Shown: positions 35,201 through 43,460, numbered from the stretch's first letter. The stretch: 64,000 nucleotides of DNA from an uncultured Gammaproteobacteria bacterium (GCA_958295835.1 OY282378.1:3745694-3809693); one strand, 5' to 3'. Notes: a model not told the origin generated them from the letters alone. Numbers and translations are program-made.

Positions 35201-36006
35201 AAGCGGCGCTCCCGCCGTCCCACGAATGGGTGGGGCGGATGAGGCAAGCGCGGGAGGAGCTGCTCGGCGAGATCGCGCGCCCGTCCCGTCGCGAGGCCGC
35301 GCCCTTCCGCCGGGAGGCGTTGCGCAAGCTGGACGATCTCAAGAATGCCTTCGCCGGCATCTACCTCGGCCTCCACGCCAAGGCCCGGCTCGGCGTGAAC
35401 GAGGACAAACGGAAATCCGCACTGCTGCGCGACGACCGGCTCGCCCGGCTCCATCTGCTCTCCGCCATCGACCTCATGCCCGTCCAGCATCTGACCGACT
35501 TCCGGGAGCGCCTTGCCGGGCTGGAGAGCTGCTTTGCGCTCACCAGGGAGGAAATCACCGCCTCTCCGATCTGCCCGCACTGTGAATTCAGGCCCGCGGT
35601 GGAAACGGCGCCCGGCGCCGCTGGCGCCGGCGCGGCCCTCGCGCGGCTCGACGACGAGCTCGACGAGCTTCTCGCCGCCTGGACGCGGACGCTGCTCGAC
35701 AACCTCGGCGCGCCCGCGACGCGCGAGAACCTGTCGCTGCTCAAGCCCGAGCGGAGGGAGCGGATCGACGCCTTCGTGGACCGGGGCGAACTTCCCGATC
35801 CCTTGGAGCGGGGCTTCATCGAGGCCCTCCGGGAGGTCCTGTCCGGCCTCGTCAAGGTCGTGGTGAAGACCGGGGACGTGAAGGCCGCCCTCCTCGCCGG
35901 CGGCTCGCCCGCGAGCCCAGCCGAGATGAAGCAGCGCTTCGAACGCTACCTGGACGACCTCGCCAAGGGCGAGGAGCCGGACAAGGTCCGGCTGGTGCTG
36001 GAGTAG
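32272..36006 (+). CDS. DUF6079 P-loop ATPase (BREX BrxC/PglY-like)
   Basis: A 1244-residue protein. Residues 1-15 (MKYEELVRFDPIETV) are typical of DUF6079. Walker A is VVGNYGTGKSHLMSVISGIA (near residue 64-83) and Walker B LLLVVDELLDFLRSR. The middle contains a long alpha-helical region; a C-terminal CPHCEFRP zinc-type CxxC is followed by more helices. In BREX systems the equivalent large ATPase BrxC/PglY is required for defence and is thought to form assemblies on DNA; that function is by analogy. The start is GTG 32272 with GGAGGGCGG upstream. Confidence 0.85.
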   Translation: MKYEELVRFDPIETVVQLRDADEADAARRLVKGYVVSDAMAETLADLIFPQLRYDAPADNKGLLVVGNYGTGKSHLMSVISGIAEHAGLASELSNPKAAEAAQGIAGRFKVVRTEIGATTMSLRDIVAGELEDRLAALGVAFAFPGAAEAAGNKRAFEEMMAAFHAVHPDHGLLLVVDELLDFLRSRKDQDLILDLNFLREIGEVCKDLRFRFVAGVQEAIFDSPRFAFVADSIRRVKDRFEQVRIARRDVKFVVAQRLLRKTGEQQAKVREYLTPFARFYGRMNERMDEYVALFPVHPDYIDTFERVTAVEKREILRTLSRSMKRRLGQELPEDRPGLIAYDGYWSVLREDASFRAVPDIKAVIDCSQVLESRIEQAYTRPAYKPMALRVIHALSVHRLTTGDIHARLGATAEELRDSLCLYQPGIEDLGGDPADDLLSQVETVLREIHRTVSGQFVSSNPDNRQYYLDLKKSDDFDALIEKRAESLDAARLDRYYYDALRRVMECTDETYVTGYRIWEHELEWRGRRAARQGYLFFGAPNERSTAVPPRDFYLYFIPPHDKPHFRDEKAADEVFFHLSGADNRFRGTLRGYAAALDLASTSSGHAKATYQSKASAFLRDLVSWLQKHMASAFEVVYQGRRKTLPEWARGHSLRELSGTSPAERINLRDLVNAVAGICLETHFADQAPDYPGFAVLITSWNRAQAAQDALRRIAGATKTKQATAVLDALELLDGDRLDPSGSKYADHLLERMRAKGHGQVVNRSELIQERLGVEYLAAETLRLEPEWAVVLLAALVHSGDLVLAVPGRKFDAAGLAALAATPLDELVHFKHVERPKAWNLPALKALFALLGLSPGMANLITEGKDEPIQELQRAVARLVERLAVAHHALQGGIPFWGRNLIDGDGAESLRPDLERTKSFLEFLQGYNSPGRLKNFRHEAKEVDGYREGLDSLARIETLREFASELGATAAFLTAAEAALPPSHEWVGRMRQAREELLGEIARPSRREAAPFRREALRKLDDLKNAFAGIYLGLHAKARLGVNEDKRKSALLRDDRLARLHLLSAIDLMPVQHLTDFRERLAGLESCFALTREEITASPICPHCEFRPAVETAPGAAGAGAALARLDDELDELLAAWTRTLLDNLGAPATRENLSLLKPERRERIDAFVDRGELPDPLERGFIEALREVLSGLVKVVVKTGDVKAALLAGGSPASPAEMKQRFERYLDDLAKGEEPDKVRLVLE

Positions 36007-36012
36007 GCGCCG

Positions 36013-38475
36013 ATGGAGCGGGCGGAGATCATCGGACGCCTCAAGGGCTACGAGTGGACCGATGTCGAGTTCAAGAAGGCCCAGAAGGGCGTGCCCGAGT
36101 CGGCTTACGAAACGGTTTCGGCCTTCTCCAACACCGAGGGCGGCTGGCTGGTCTTCGGCGTCCGCGACGGCGCGGGCGGCTTCGAGATCGTCGGCGTTCT
36201 GGAAGTGGACAGGGTCCAGAACGAGTTCCTCAGCGTTCTACGTTCCGGCCAGAAACTGAATCACGTCGTCGCGGCGAAGGAAGGGCTGATCGAAGAAGAC
36301 GGCAAGGCGCTTCTCGTCTTCCACATCCCCGAGGCGCGCAGGCAGGACAAGCCGATCTATCTCGGCGGCGATATCCGAAAGTCGTTCATCCGCCGCGGCG
36401 CCGGCGACGAGCGATGCACGCAGGGCGAGATCGAACGGTTTCTCCGCGACGCGGCGGACGAGCGCTACGATGCAGAGACCGTCGATCTCGATCCCGGGCG
36501 TTGTTTCGACGACGAGTCCGTGCGCTGGTATCGGACACGCTTTTACGACCGAAACCCGGACCGCGACGAGTCACTGCCGCACCTGGAGTTCCTCCACCAC
36601 TGGGGCCTGATCGTCGAAACCGGCGGCCGGCTGCTGCCGACGCGCGCGGCAGTCCTCCTGTTCGGCGTGGACCCCGCGTTCCGCCAGGTGCTGCCCCGCC
36701 CCGTCGTGGACTGGCAGTGGCACCGCGGGGACTGGTCGGAGGACTTGCCGGAGGAACGCTGGGCCGATCGGCTGGTGATCGAGGCCAATCTCGTGAAGGC
36801 CTGGAGGGCACTCGTGGATCGCTATCAACAGCGCGCCGAGAAGCCTTTTTCCGTCGATCCCGAAACACTGCGGCGGGCCGACCGGCCGCCGGATTACGTC
36901 GCTTTCCGGGAGGCTGCGATCAATCTGCTGATCCATCAGGATTACGCCGACCATACCCGCAAGCCGTCGATCCGGTTCTTCGACGACCGTACGCTGTTGT
37001 GGAATCCGGGTGACACTTTCGCGTCGGCCGAGGAACTCCTGGATCCCGGCGAGAAGGAGGTCCGCAACCCCAGGATCGTCGCCGCTTTCCGCCGCATAGG
37101 CTTGAGCGAACAGGCCGGGACCGGCATCCGCGCCATCTTCGACCGCTGGCGGAGGCTCGGGCGCGTTCCGCCGATCGTCGACAACGACAAGGCTCGGAAG
37201 GCATTCCAATTGACCCTCCTCAAGGAGGAGCTCCTGTCCGAAGAGCAGCTTCTGTTTCAGGCCAGCCTCGGCGTTCGCCTCGGCGAGGCCGAGGCCAGGT
37301 CTTTCGCCTTCGCCTGCCGTGAGGGCAGGTTACGCCCGCGCGACGTGCGTGCCGTCACGGGTCTTTCCGGCGCCGACGTACAGGCGGTCCTGGAGCGTCT
37401 GGTCGTCCAGGCGCTCATATCGCCACTGGAAGGAACCGGAGCGCCGGTGTTCGCCGTCGCCGGGCATCTCGCGGGACGACTCGGCCGAATTGGCCGGAGC
37501 AGCGCCGGACAACCGGACATGGTCACTGACCAAGCTGATGCGCCTGGGGCGAAGTTGGTCACTGACCAAGCTGATGTGCCTGCGGAGAGGTTGGTCACTG
37601 ACCAAGCTGATGCGCCTGCGGAGAGGTTGGTCACTGACCAAGCTGATGCGCCTGCGGAGAGGTTGGTCACTGACCAAGCTGATGTGCCTGCGGAGAGGTT
37701 GGTCACTGACCAAGCTGATGTGCCTGCGGAGAGGTTGGTCACTGACCAAGCTGATGCGCCTGGGGCGAAGTTGGTCACTGACCAAGCTGATGCGCCTGGG
37801 GCGAGGTTGGTCACTGACCAAGCTGATGCGCCTGCGGAGAGGTTGGTCACTGACCAAGCTGATGCGCCTGCGGAGAGGTTGGTCACTGACCAAGCTGATG
37901 TGCCTGGGGCGAGGTTGGTCACTGACCAAGCTGATGTGCCTGGGGCGAGGTTGGTCACTGACCAAGCTGATGTGCCTGGGGCGAGGTTGGTCACTGACCA
38001 AGCTGATGTGCCTGGGGCGAAGTTGGTCACTGACCAAGTCGATGCGCCCGCGGAGAGGTTGGTCACTGACCAAGCTGATGTGCCTGCGGCGAGGTTGGTC
38101 ACTGACCAAGTCGATGTGGCCGGAGCGAAGTTGGTCACTGACCAAGCTGATGTGCCCGCGGAGAGGTTGGTCACCGACCAAGTTGGGTCGGACGCACCCG
38201 ACTTGTCCAGTGCCCAAGCTGCGCCTCTGACCGAGCTATCGCCGATCCAGTGGAAGATCGTGGCGCTCTGCGACATCCCCCGTACCATGGCGGAAGTAAT
38301 GGGCGAACTGGGGTTGAGCCACCGGGCCTTTTTCCGCCGCGCTCATCTGGACCCACTGTTGTGGGGCGGCGTGCTCCGCATGACCCACCCGGATCGGCCC
38401 AACCACCCGCATCAGGCCTACGTGCTGACCGAGGCCGGGGCCGCGCTCAAGGCCCGCCACGCAGGCGGGGGCTGA
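36013..38475 (+). CDS. AlbA_2 (Schlafen-like)/GHKL ATP-binding protein with 36-bp repeat linker
   Basis: An 820-residue protein. The N-terminal AlbA_2 domain (residues ~12-130) shows WTDVEFKKAQKGVP and AFSNTEGGWLVFGV. A GHKL-type ATPase domain follows with FREAAINLLIHQDYADH (N box), LLWNPGDTF (G1) and GLSEQAGTGIRAIF (G2). Then come winged-helix segments, a 12-residue repeat array (residues ~503-720, LVTDQAD[AV]P[AG][EA][RK]) and a C-terminal winged helix (IVALCDIPRTMAEVMGELGL). Related proteins often carry short DQV-type linkers here; this one is greatly expanded. It starts six bases after DUF6079 and ends just before the methyltransferase, so it is in the operon, although it is not a standard BREX gene. 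A regulator or DNA-sensing role is inferred. Confidence 0.8.
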   Translation: MERAEIIGRLKGYEWTDVEFKKAQKGVPESAYETVSAFSNTEGGWLVFGVRDGAGGFEIVGVLEVDRVQNEFLSVLRSGQKLNHVVAAKEGLIEEDGKALLVFHIPEARRQDKPIYLGGDIRKSFIRRGAGDERCTQGEIERFLRDAADERYDAETVDLDPGRCFDDESVRWYRTRFYDRNPDRDESLPHLEFLHHWGLIVETGGRLLPTRAAVLLFGVDPAFRQVLPRPVVDWQWHRGDWSEDLPEERWADRLVIEANLVKAWRALVDRYQQRAEKPFSVDPETLRRADRPPDYVAFREAAINLLIHQDYADHTRKPSIRFFDDRTLLWNPGDTFASAEELLDPGEKEVRNPRIVAAFRRIGLSEQAGTGIRAIFDRWRRLGRVPPIVDNDKARKAFQLTLLKEELLSEEQLLFQASLGVRLGEAEARSFAFACREGRLRPRDVRAVTGLSGADVQAVLERLVVQALISPLEGTGAPVFAVAGHLAGRLGRIGRSSAGQPDMVTDQADAPGAKLVTDQADVPAERLVTDQADAPAERLVTDQADAPAERLVTDQADVPAERLVTDQADVPAERLVTDQADAPGAKLVTDQADAPGARLVTDQADAPAERLVTDQADAPAERLVTDQADVPGARLVTDQADVPGARLVTDQADVPGARLVTDQADVPGAKLVTDQVDAPAERLVTDQADVPAARLVTDQVDVAGAKLVTDQADVPAERLVTDQVGSDAPDLSSAQAAPLTELSPIQWKIVALCDIPRTMAEVMGELGLSHRAFFRRAHLDPLLWGGVLRMTHPDRPNHPHQAYVLTEAGAALKARHAGGG
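37519..38190 (+). repeat. 36-bp tandem repeat, 18 full copies plus a partial, with internal palindrome
   Basis: The unit is TTGGTCACTGACCAAGCTGA followed by TG(C/T)GCCTG(C/G)GG(A/C)GA(G/A)G. It starts at 37519 (first copy ATGGTCAC) and repeats exactly every 36 bases to 38166, with a nineteenth partial copy. Each contains the perfect inverted repeat TTGGTCA-C-TGACCAA. All units are in frame; the array is also open in other frames on both strands because 36 is a multiple of three. Copies differ at A/V, E/G and R/K codons in blocks. Confidence 0.97.
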
Positions 38476-38478
38476 GCA

Positions 38479-41472
38479 ATGGCGCGCGGCAAGGCGAACC
38501 GTGAGGCCGGCCGGTCGTTGCGGAGCCCTTCGGGGCAGGATGGGCTGTTCGAGAAGTCCCGGGAGGAGGCTGCGGAAGCCGCGCGCGGCCGGCCGGTCGA
38601 ATGCCTGGGCCTGACGTTCGAGAACGAGGCGGCGCGCCGCGCCCATTTTCTCGGCGAGCTGAAGATGGGGTTGGAGGAGCTGCACGTCACGCTCGGCGGG
38701 GTGCCCTTTTCCGGCATCGACGACACGATCGCCCGCTTGGCGGCCGTCGCGCACTGGCCGATGGGGGGCGAAGGCCGACTCCGTAGTCTCGCCGAGCGCA
38801 TGGCGCGCGCCGATTCGTCGAAAGACCTGCTGCAACGCTGGAAGGACGAAACCGGGTTTCCCCACGGTGAGATCGACGACCTCCTGAGCCTGTCGGACCC
38901 GCCCTGGCACACCGCCTGTCCGAACCCGTTTCTGGGCGCGTTCGTGGAGGCGCACGGCCGGCCTTGCGACCCTGCCGAGCCCTATCGCCGCAAGCCCTTC
39001 GCAGTCGATGTCAGCGAGGGCAAGACCCATCCCGTCTACCGGGCGCACGGCTATCACACCAAGGTGCCGCACCTGGCGATCGTGCCCTCGATCCTCCACT
39101 ACACGGAGCCCGGCGATCTGGTGCTGGACGGATTCGCCGGCTCCGGCATGACCGGCGTCGCCGCGCAATGGTGCGGGACCGCGCCGGAGAGCTGGCGGAA
39201 GTCCCTTGAAGCGTTATGGTCCGGGGAAGGGTTCGGGAAGCCGCACTGGGGCACCCGGTACGCGATCCTGAACGACCTGTCGCCGGCCGCGGGCTTCATC
39301 GCCGCCAACTACACCCTTCCCTTCGATGTCGGTGCGTTCGCCGACGCCGGCCGCGCGCTGCTCGACGAGGTGGAGGCGGAGCTCGGCTGGATGTACGAGA
39401 CCCTGCACGCGGACGGGAAGACCAGGGGGCGGATCGATTACACCGTCTGGAGCGAGGTGTTTTCCTGCCCCGAATGCACGAAAGCAGTTGTTTTCACCGA
39501 TGAAGCACTGGATCCGGCCACCGGGCATGTAAGGGGTATGTTCCCTTGTCCCCACTGCGGCAGCGAACTTACCAAACGACGGATGGAGCGGATCTACGAG
39601 ACGCACTTCGATCCATCCATCAGATCAACTATCCGATCGCCGAAGCGGAAGGCCACCGTGGTTTTCTATTCACTTGACGGTACGCAATATCAAAAAAAGG
39701 CGGACGATTTCGATTTGGAGATTCTTGAGAGGATCCACCAAATGCCCTTGCCCTCGGAAGTGCCGTCCGACTTGATTCCACCTATGCATATGACGCACCA
39801 ACGCGCCCGGATGGATCACTTCGGGGTCACACATATTCATCATTTCTTCCTTCCCCGCGCCGCGCATGCCCTGGCGGCGATGTGGCGCAAGGCCAACGCT
39901 CACCCCGATTCCCGCGTTCGCCACATGCTCTTCTACTTCGTCGAGCAAGCCATCTGGGGCATGTCGATTCTCAACCGTTACGGCCCCACTCACTATTCAC
40001 AAGTCAACCGCCAGCTCACCGGCGTCTACTACATCGCATCGCAGATCTCCGAAGTCTCTCCCCGATACAACCTTGGAAACAAATTGTCCCGGCTGGTCAA
40101 GGCGTTCGATGAAGCAAGCGCCCGGCGAACGTCCTCCTGCATCGCGACCGCGAGCACGACCGCATCGCTCGGGCTCCCCGACGATACGATCGACTACGTC
40201 TTCACCGACCCGCCGTTCGGCGAGAACATCTATTACGCCGATCTCAACTTCCTGGTCGAGTCCTGGCACCGGGTGCTGACCAACCCCGCGCCCGAGGCCA
40301 TCGTCGATCGCTTCAAGGGGAAGGGGCTGCCCGAATACCAGCGGCTGATGCAGCGCTGCTTCGAGGAGTACCGGCGGGTGCTCAAGCCGGGGCGCTGGAT
40401 CACGGTCGTCTTCCACAACTCCCGGAACGCGGTCTGGACCGCGATCCAGGAAGCCCTCCTCGCGGCCGGGTTCGTCGTCGCCGACGTGCGCACGATGGAC
40501 AAGCAGCAGGGCTCCTACCGGCAGGTCACCAGTACCGCGGTCAAGCAGGACCTCGTGATTTCCGCCTACAAGCCGAACGACGGGCTGGAGGAACGCTTCG
40601 CCCTCGGGAAGGGCACCGAGGAAGGCGCCTGGGATTTCGTCCGCACCCATCTCGGCCAGCTTCCGGTGTTCGTGCGCAAGGGCGGCCGCGTCGAGGTCGT
40701 CAACGAACGGCAGCCGCATCTGCTCTTCGACCGCATGGTCGCCTTCCACGTGTTGCGCAACGTCGCGGTCCCGCTGTCGATCGGCGAGTTCCTGTCGGGC
40801 TTGGTCCAACGCTTCCCCGAGCGCGACGGCATGGTGTTCCTCCCCGATCAGGTCGCCGAATACGACGGGAAGCGCGCGGCGGTCGAGGACGTGGCGCAGC
40901 TCGAGATCTTCGTCGTCGACGAAGTCTCCGCCATCCAGTGGCTCAAGCGGCACTTGGGCCGGAAGCCGCAAAGCTTCCAGGACGTCCACCCGCAGTTCAT
41001 CCGCGAGATCGCGGGTTGGCGGAAACACGAGAAGCTGCCCGAACTGTCGGAGATGCTGGAGCAGAACTTCCTGTACTACGACGGCGCCGGCGAGGTCCCG
41101 AGCCAGATCCACGGCTACCTCTCCACCAACTTCAAGGAGCTGCGGAAGCTGCCCAAGGACCATCCGGCCCTGCGCGACAAGGCGAAGGGGCGCTGGTACG
41201 TGCCCGACCCCAACAAGGCGGCGGACGTGGAGATGCGCCGCGCCCGCATCCTGCTGCGCGAGTTCGAGGAGTACCGCCGGTCTCCGCAGAGGAAGCTCAA
41301 GCTCTTCCGCCTCGAAGCGATGCGGGCCGGTTTCTTCAAGGCTTGGCAGGACCAGGACTACGCCACGATCATCACGGTCGCGGAAAGGATCCCGGAGGCC
41401 GTCCTCCAGGAGGACCAGAAGCTCCTGCTCTGGTACGACCAGGCGCTGACCCGCATGGGAGCGACTACATGA
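38479..41472 (+). CDS. BREX-associated DNA methyltransferase (N-6 adenine or N-4 cytosine)
   Basis: A 997-residue enzyme. The SAM motif is DLVLDGFAGSGMTGVAAQW (near residue 215) and the catalytic motif IV TDPPFGENIYYADLNF near 575, with GRWITVVFHNS following. A zinc-ribbon pair (CPECTK ... CPHCGSEL) lies between them. The order FxGxG then DPPF and the long C-terminal domain (about 300 residues) fit the large methyltransferase of BREX type 3 (PglXI position). It would mark host DNA. Bases ~39640-40140 are noticeably less GC-rich and less codon-biased than the rest, suggesting a recombined specificity segment. The stop overlaps an ATG (ATGA at 41469) which, because of a duplication, opens only a broken copy of the next gene. 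Confidence 0.85.
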   Translation: MARGKANREAGRSLRSPSGQDGLFEKSREEAAEAARGRPVECLGLTFENEAARRAHFLGELKMGLEELHVTLGGVPFSGIDDTIARLAAVAHWPMGGEGRLRSLAERMARADSSKDLLQRWKDETGFPHGEIDDLLSLSDPPWHTACPNPFLGAFVEAHGRPCDPAEPYRRKPFAVDVSEGKTHPVYRAHGYHTKVPHLAIVPSILHYTEPGDLVLDGFAGSGMTGVAAQWCGTAPESWRKSLEALWSGEGFGKPHWGTRYAILNDLSPAAGFIAANYTLPFDVGAFADAGRALLDEVEAELGWMYETLHADGKTRGRIDYTVWSEVFSCPECTKAVVFTDEALDPATGHVRGMFPCPHCGSELTKRRMERIYETHFDPSIRSTIRSPKRKATVVFYSLDGTQYQKKADDFDLEILERIHQMPLPSEVPSDLIPPMHMTHQRARMDHFGVTHIHHFFLPRAAHALAAMWRKANAHPDSRVRHMLFYFVEQAIWGMSILNRYGPTHYSQVNRQLTGVYYIASQISEVSPRYNLGNKLSRLVKAFDEASARRTSSCIATASTTASLGLPDDTIDYVFTDPPFGENIYYADLNFLVESWHRVLTNPAPEAIVDRFKGKGLPEYQRLMQRCFEEYRRVLKPGRWITVVFHNSRNAVWTAIQEALLAAGFVVADVRTMDKQQGSYRQVTSTAVKQDLVISAYKPNDGLEERFALGKGTEEGAWDFVRTHLGQLPVFVRKGGRVEVVNERQPHLLFDRMVAFHVLRNVAVPLSIGEFLSGLVQRFPERDGMVFLPDQVAEYDGKRAAVEDVAQLEIFVVDEVSAIQWLKRHLGRKPQSFQDVHPQFIREIAGWRKHEKLPELSEMLEQNFLYYDGAGEVPSQIHGYLSTNFKELRKLPKDHPALRDKAKGRWYVPDPNKAADVEMRRARILLREFEEYRRSPQRKLKLFRLEAMRAGFFKAWQDQDYATIITVAERIPEAVLQEDQKLLLWYDQALTRMGATT

Positions 41473-41531
41473 CGATCACGAGACTGGAATCGGATCGGTT
41501 CACCGCCTTCGAGAAGATTGACTTCAAGCCC
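41382..41531 (+). repeat. junction duplication, copy A (methyltransferase end + broken ATPase start)
   Basis: This 150-base segment recurs at 42363-42512 (copy B), offset 981 bases. The 88 bases before the ATGA are nearly identical (methyltransferase C-terminus VLQEDQKLLLWYDQALTRMG). After the ATG the two copies diverge progressively (MTITRLESDRFTAFEKIDFK versus MTITRLKLERFTAFEALDIK). Confidence 0.95.
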
Positions 41532-41636
41532 TGCGGCGCCGACCCACGGCTGCGCCTCGGGTCGGGCCGCGCCGGGGAACGAATCGGGCGATCTTCAAGT
41601 GCGTATGCCGTCATGCCGGCTGATTCGCTATCATGA
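41469..41636 (+). pseudogene. truncated ATPase N-terminus (bridging frame upstream of vapB)
   Basis: A 55-residue frame from the ATG overlapping the methyltransferase stop. Residues 1-22 match the N-terminus of the downstream AAA ATPase, then homology is lost after FKPCG. It ends four bases before the vapB start, so ribosomes leaving the methyltransferase could still reach the inserted cassette. No function is expected for the peptide. Confidence 0.8.
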
Positions 41637-41640
41637 TGGC

Positions 41641-41889
41641 ATGATACGAACCCAGATTCAGTTGACCGAGGAGCAGGCGCGGGCGCTCAAGGCCCAGGCG
41701 CGGAGGGAAGAGCGCTCGATCGCCGAGCTGGTGCGCGAGTGCGTCACCGAGTATCTGGCGCGGCGGTGCACTCCGGACGTGCAGGAGCTCGCTCGTCGCG
41801 CACGCGGTCTCAAGGGACGTTTTCGCTCGGGGGCCGCCGACCTCGCCGAGGCGCATGATCGTTACCTCGACGACGCGTTCGACTCGTGA
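41641..41889 (+). CDS. VapB-like ribbon-helix-helix antitoxin
   Basis: An 82-residue protein. MIRTQIQLTEEQARALKAQA then RREERSIAELVRECVTEYL form a ribbon-helix-helix DNA-binding domain, followed by a C-terminal tail for toxin binding (FRSGAADLAEAHDRYLDDAF). It starts four bases after the broken ATPase frame and overlaps the toxin gene by GTGA. It should bind the PIN toxin and repress its own promoter. Confidence 0.85.
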   Translation: MIRTQIQLTEEQARALKAQARREERSIAELVRECVTEYLARRCTPDVQELARRARGLKGRFRSGAADLAEAHDRYLDDAFDS

Positions 41890-42290
41890 GCATCTTCGTC
41901 GACACCTCCTCCCTCGTTGCGTTCCTCGATGCGGATCAGCCCCGGCACGCCGAGGTGATCGATACTTGGGATCGAGCGGTCGCCGACGAGAAAGCCCTGT
42001 TCACCTCGAACTACGTTCTGGTGGAATCCTTCGCGCTCGTTCAGCGCCGCTTGGGGCTGGAAGCACTACGTGCCCTGGCCGACGTTCTCGTGCCGATGCT
42101 CCGGCCGCTCTGGATCGACGAGGAGCTGCACGCGGCGACGGTCGCCTCGCTGTTCGCCGCCGGGCGCAGGAAGCTGTCGCTGGTCGATTGCACAAGCTTC
42201 GAGCTCATGCGCCGCCGCGGACTGACGGACGCACTCGCGCTGGATGACGATTTCGCCCGTCAGGGGTTCCGGCTGCTGCCGGCTCCTTGA
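41886..42290 (+). CDS. VapC-like PIN-domain toxin
   Basis: A 134-residue PIN-domain ribonuclease. FVDTSSLVAFLDADQPRHAE supplies the first Asp. YVLVESFALVQRR contains the conserved Glu, and SLVDCTSFELMRRRGL (Asp), then ALALDDDFARQGF, complete the acidic cluster. GTG start inside the antitoxin stop. In family members the target is tRNA or rRNA. It is part of a cassette inserted between two copies of the methyltransferase/ATPase junction. Confidence 0.88.
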   Translation: MSIFVDTSSLVAFLDADQPRHAEVIDTWDRAVADEKALFTSNYVLVESFALVQRRLGLEALRALADVLVPMLRPLWIDEELHAATVASLFAAGRRKLSLVDCTSFELMRRRGLTDALALDDDFARQGFRLLPAP

Positions 42291-42291
42291 C

Positions 42292-42453
42292 ATGACTCCC
42301 GCCCGTACATCCGGCACCGGCAATGCCGCACGCGCCACGTCTCCCCGGTCGATCCACGACACGGAGAAGATCCCGGAGGTCGTCCTCCAGGAGGACCAGA
42401 AGCTCCTGCTCTGGTACGACCAGGCGCTGACCCGCATGGGAGCGACTACATGA
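42292..42453 (+). pseudogene. methyltransferase C-terminal fragment (bridging frame downstream of vapC)
   Basis: A 53-residue frame opening one base after the vapC stop (TGA-C-ATG). Its second half, from KIPEVVLQEDQKL, matches the methyltransferase C-terminus, and it ends in the same ATGA overlap with the intact ATPase. It keeps the operon's stop-start chain intact. It contains copy B of the junction duplication (42363-42512). Confidence 0.85.
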
Positions 42454-42512
42454 CGATCACGAGACTGAAGCTGGAACGGTTCACCGCCTTCGAAGCACTG
42501 GACATCAAGCCC
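42363..42512 (+). repeat. junction duplication, copy B (methyltransferase end fragment + intact ATPase start)
   Basis: Partner of 41382-41531. Compared with copy A it has an intact ATPase start but only a fragment of the methyltransferase. Differences between copies are concentrated outside the 41420-41490-equivalent core. Confidence 0.95.
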
Positions 42513-43460
42513 TCGCCCGGCATCAACGTCCTCGTCGGCGCCAACGGCACCGGCAAGACCCATCTCATGAAGGTCGCCTATGCCGCCTGCGACATCAGCA
42601 AGACGGACATCGGATTCGCCGAAAAGATCGTTCGGGTTTTCATGCCGTTCATGGGCTTCATCGGGCAGCTCGTCAAACGGCGCGGTGAAGGCTTGAGTTG
42701 CGCCGTCCATATTCATCGCGGAGATCGACGGCTTGGGGTTTCCTTCTCGACCTTTATCAAAGCGGCAAGAGCGGCCACTGTCAACGGTGAACCGTGTTGG
42801 AGAGCAGCTCCCGTCGAGAGTGTCTACATCCCGGTGAAGGAAATGCTCGCGAATGCGCCTGGGTTCCGTTCCCTCTACGCACGGCGGGAGATTCACTTCG
42901 AGGAGGTCTACGCGGACATCATCGACCGCGCCCATCAGCCTGCCTTACGCGACCCCGCGCCTGGCGAACACAAACGCTTGCTCACTGTTCTAGAGAAGGA
43001 GATCGATGGGAAGGTCCAAGAGATAAATGAAGAGTTTTTTCTTCTCAGCAGAAAAATTAATTTGGAGTTCTCGTTGCTCGCCGAGGGGATGCGCAAGCTG
43101 GGGCTTCTATGGCTGTTGATCCAGAAAGGAGCGCTGCCCGAAGGGTCGGTGCTTTTCTGGGACGAGCCGGAAACCAATCTTAATCCAAAGATGTTCGGGG
43201 CAGTGGTCGAAGTTCTTCTCGGATTGCAGCGCATGGGAGTCCAGATATTCATCGCCACCCATGACTACGCCGTTCTCAAGGAGCTGGAGTTACAAAGAAA
43301 GCAAGAGGACAAGCTCGTTTTCCATTCTCTCTATCGAGAGGACGGCGAGATCGCCTGTCAGACGGCCCGCGCCTATCTCGACATCCATCCCAACACCATC
43401 GCCGAAGCGTTCACCAACCTGTACGACCGCGAGGTCGAACGGAGTCTGGGGGGCAAGTGA
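42450..43460 (+). CDS. AAA_15/21-type ATPase within the BREX-like operon
   Basis: A 336-residue ABC/OLD-like ATPase. Walker A is LVGANGTGKTHLMKVAYA and Walker B SVLFWDEPETNLNPKM, followed by VQIFIATHDYAVLKELELQR. The middle region is helical (EIDGKVQEINEEFFLLSRKI). Codon use and base composition are clearly less GC-rich than flanking genes from about 42590 onward. It is followed three bases later by a PD-(D/E)XK-like gene, the usual partner arrangement for such ATPases. It occupies the place where type 3 BREX would carry a helicase. Confidence 0.82.
   Translation: MTITRLKLERFTAFEALDIKPSPGINVLVGANGTGKTHLMKVAYAACDISKTDIGFAEKIVRVFMPFMGFIGQLVKRRGEGLSCAVHIHRGDRRLGVSFSTFIKAARAATVNGEPCWRAAPVESVYIPVKEMLANAPGFRSLYARREIHFEEVYADIIDRAHQPALRDPAPGEHKRLLTVLEKEIDGKVQEINEEFFLLSRKINLEFSLLAEGMRKLGLLWLLIQKGALPEGSVLFWDEPETNLNPKMFGAVVEVLLGLQRMGVQIFIATHDYAVLKELELQRKQEDKLVFHSLYREDGEIACQTARAYLDIHPNTIAEAFTNLYDREVERSLGGK

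Noticed and set aside
37519..38190. Possible CRISPR array (36-bp periodic repeats)
   Set aside because: There are no spacers: units are contiguous, in frame, and encode a 12-residue protein repeat.
37257..38288. Long open frames on the minus strand and in a second plus frame across the 36-bp repeats
   Set aside because: A repeat whose length is a multiple of three keeps any stop-free frame open; these are shadows of the AlbA_2-protein repeats.
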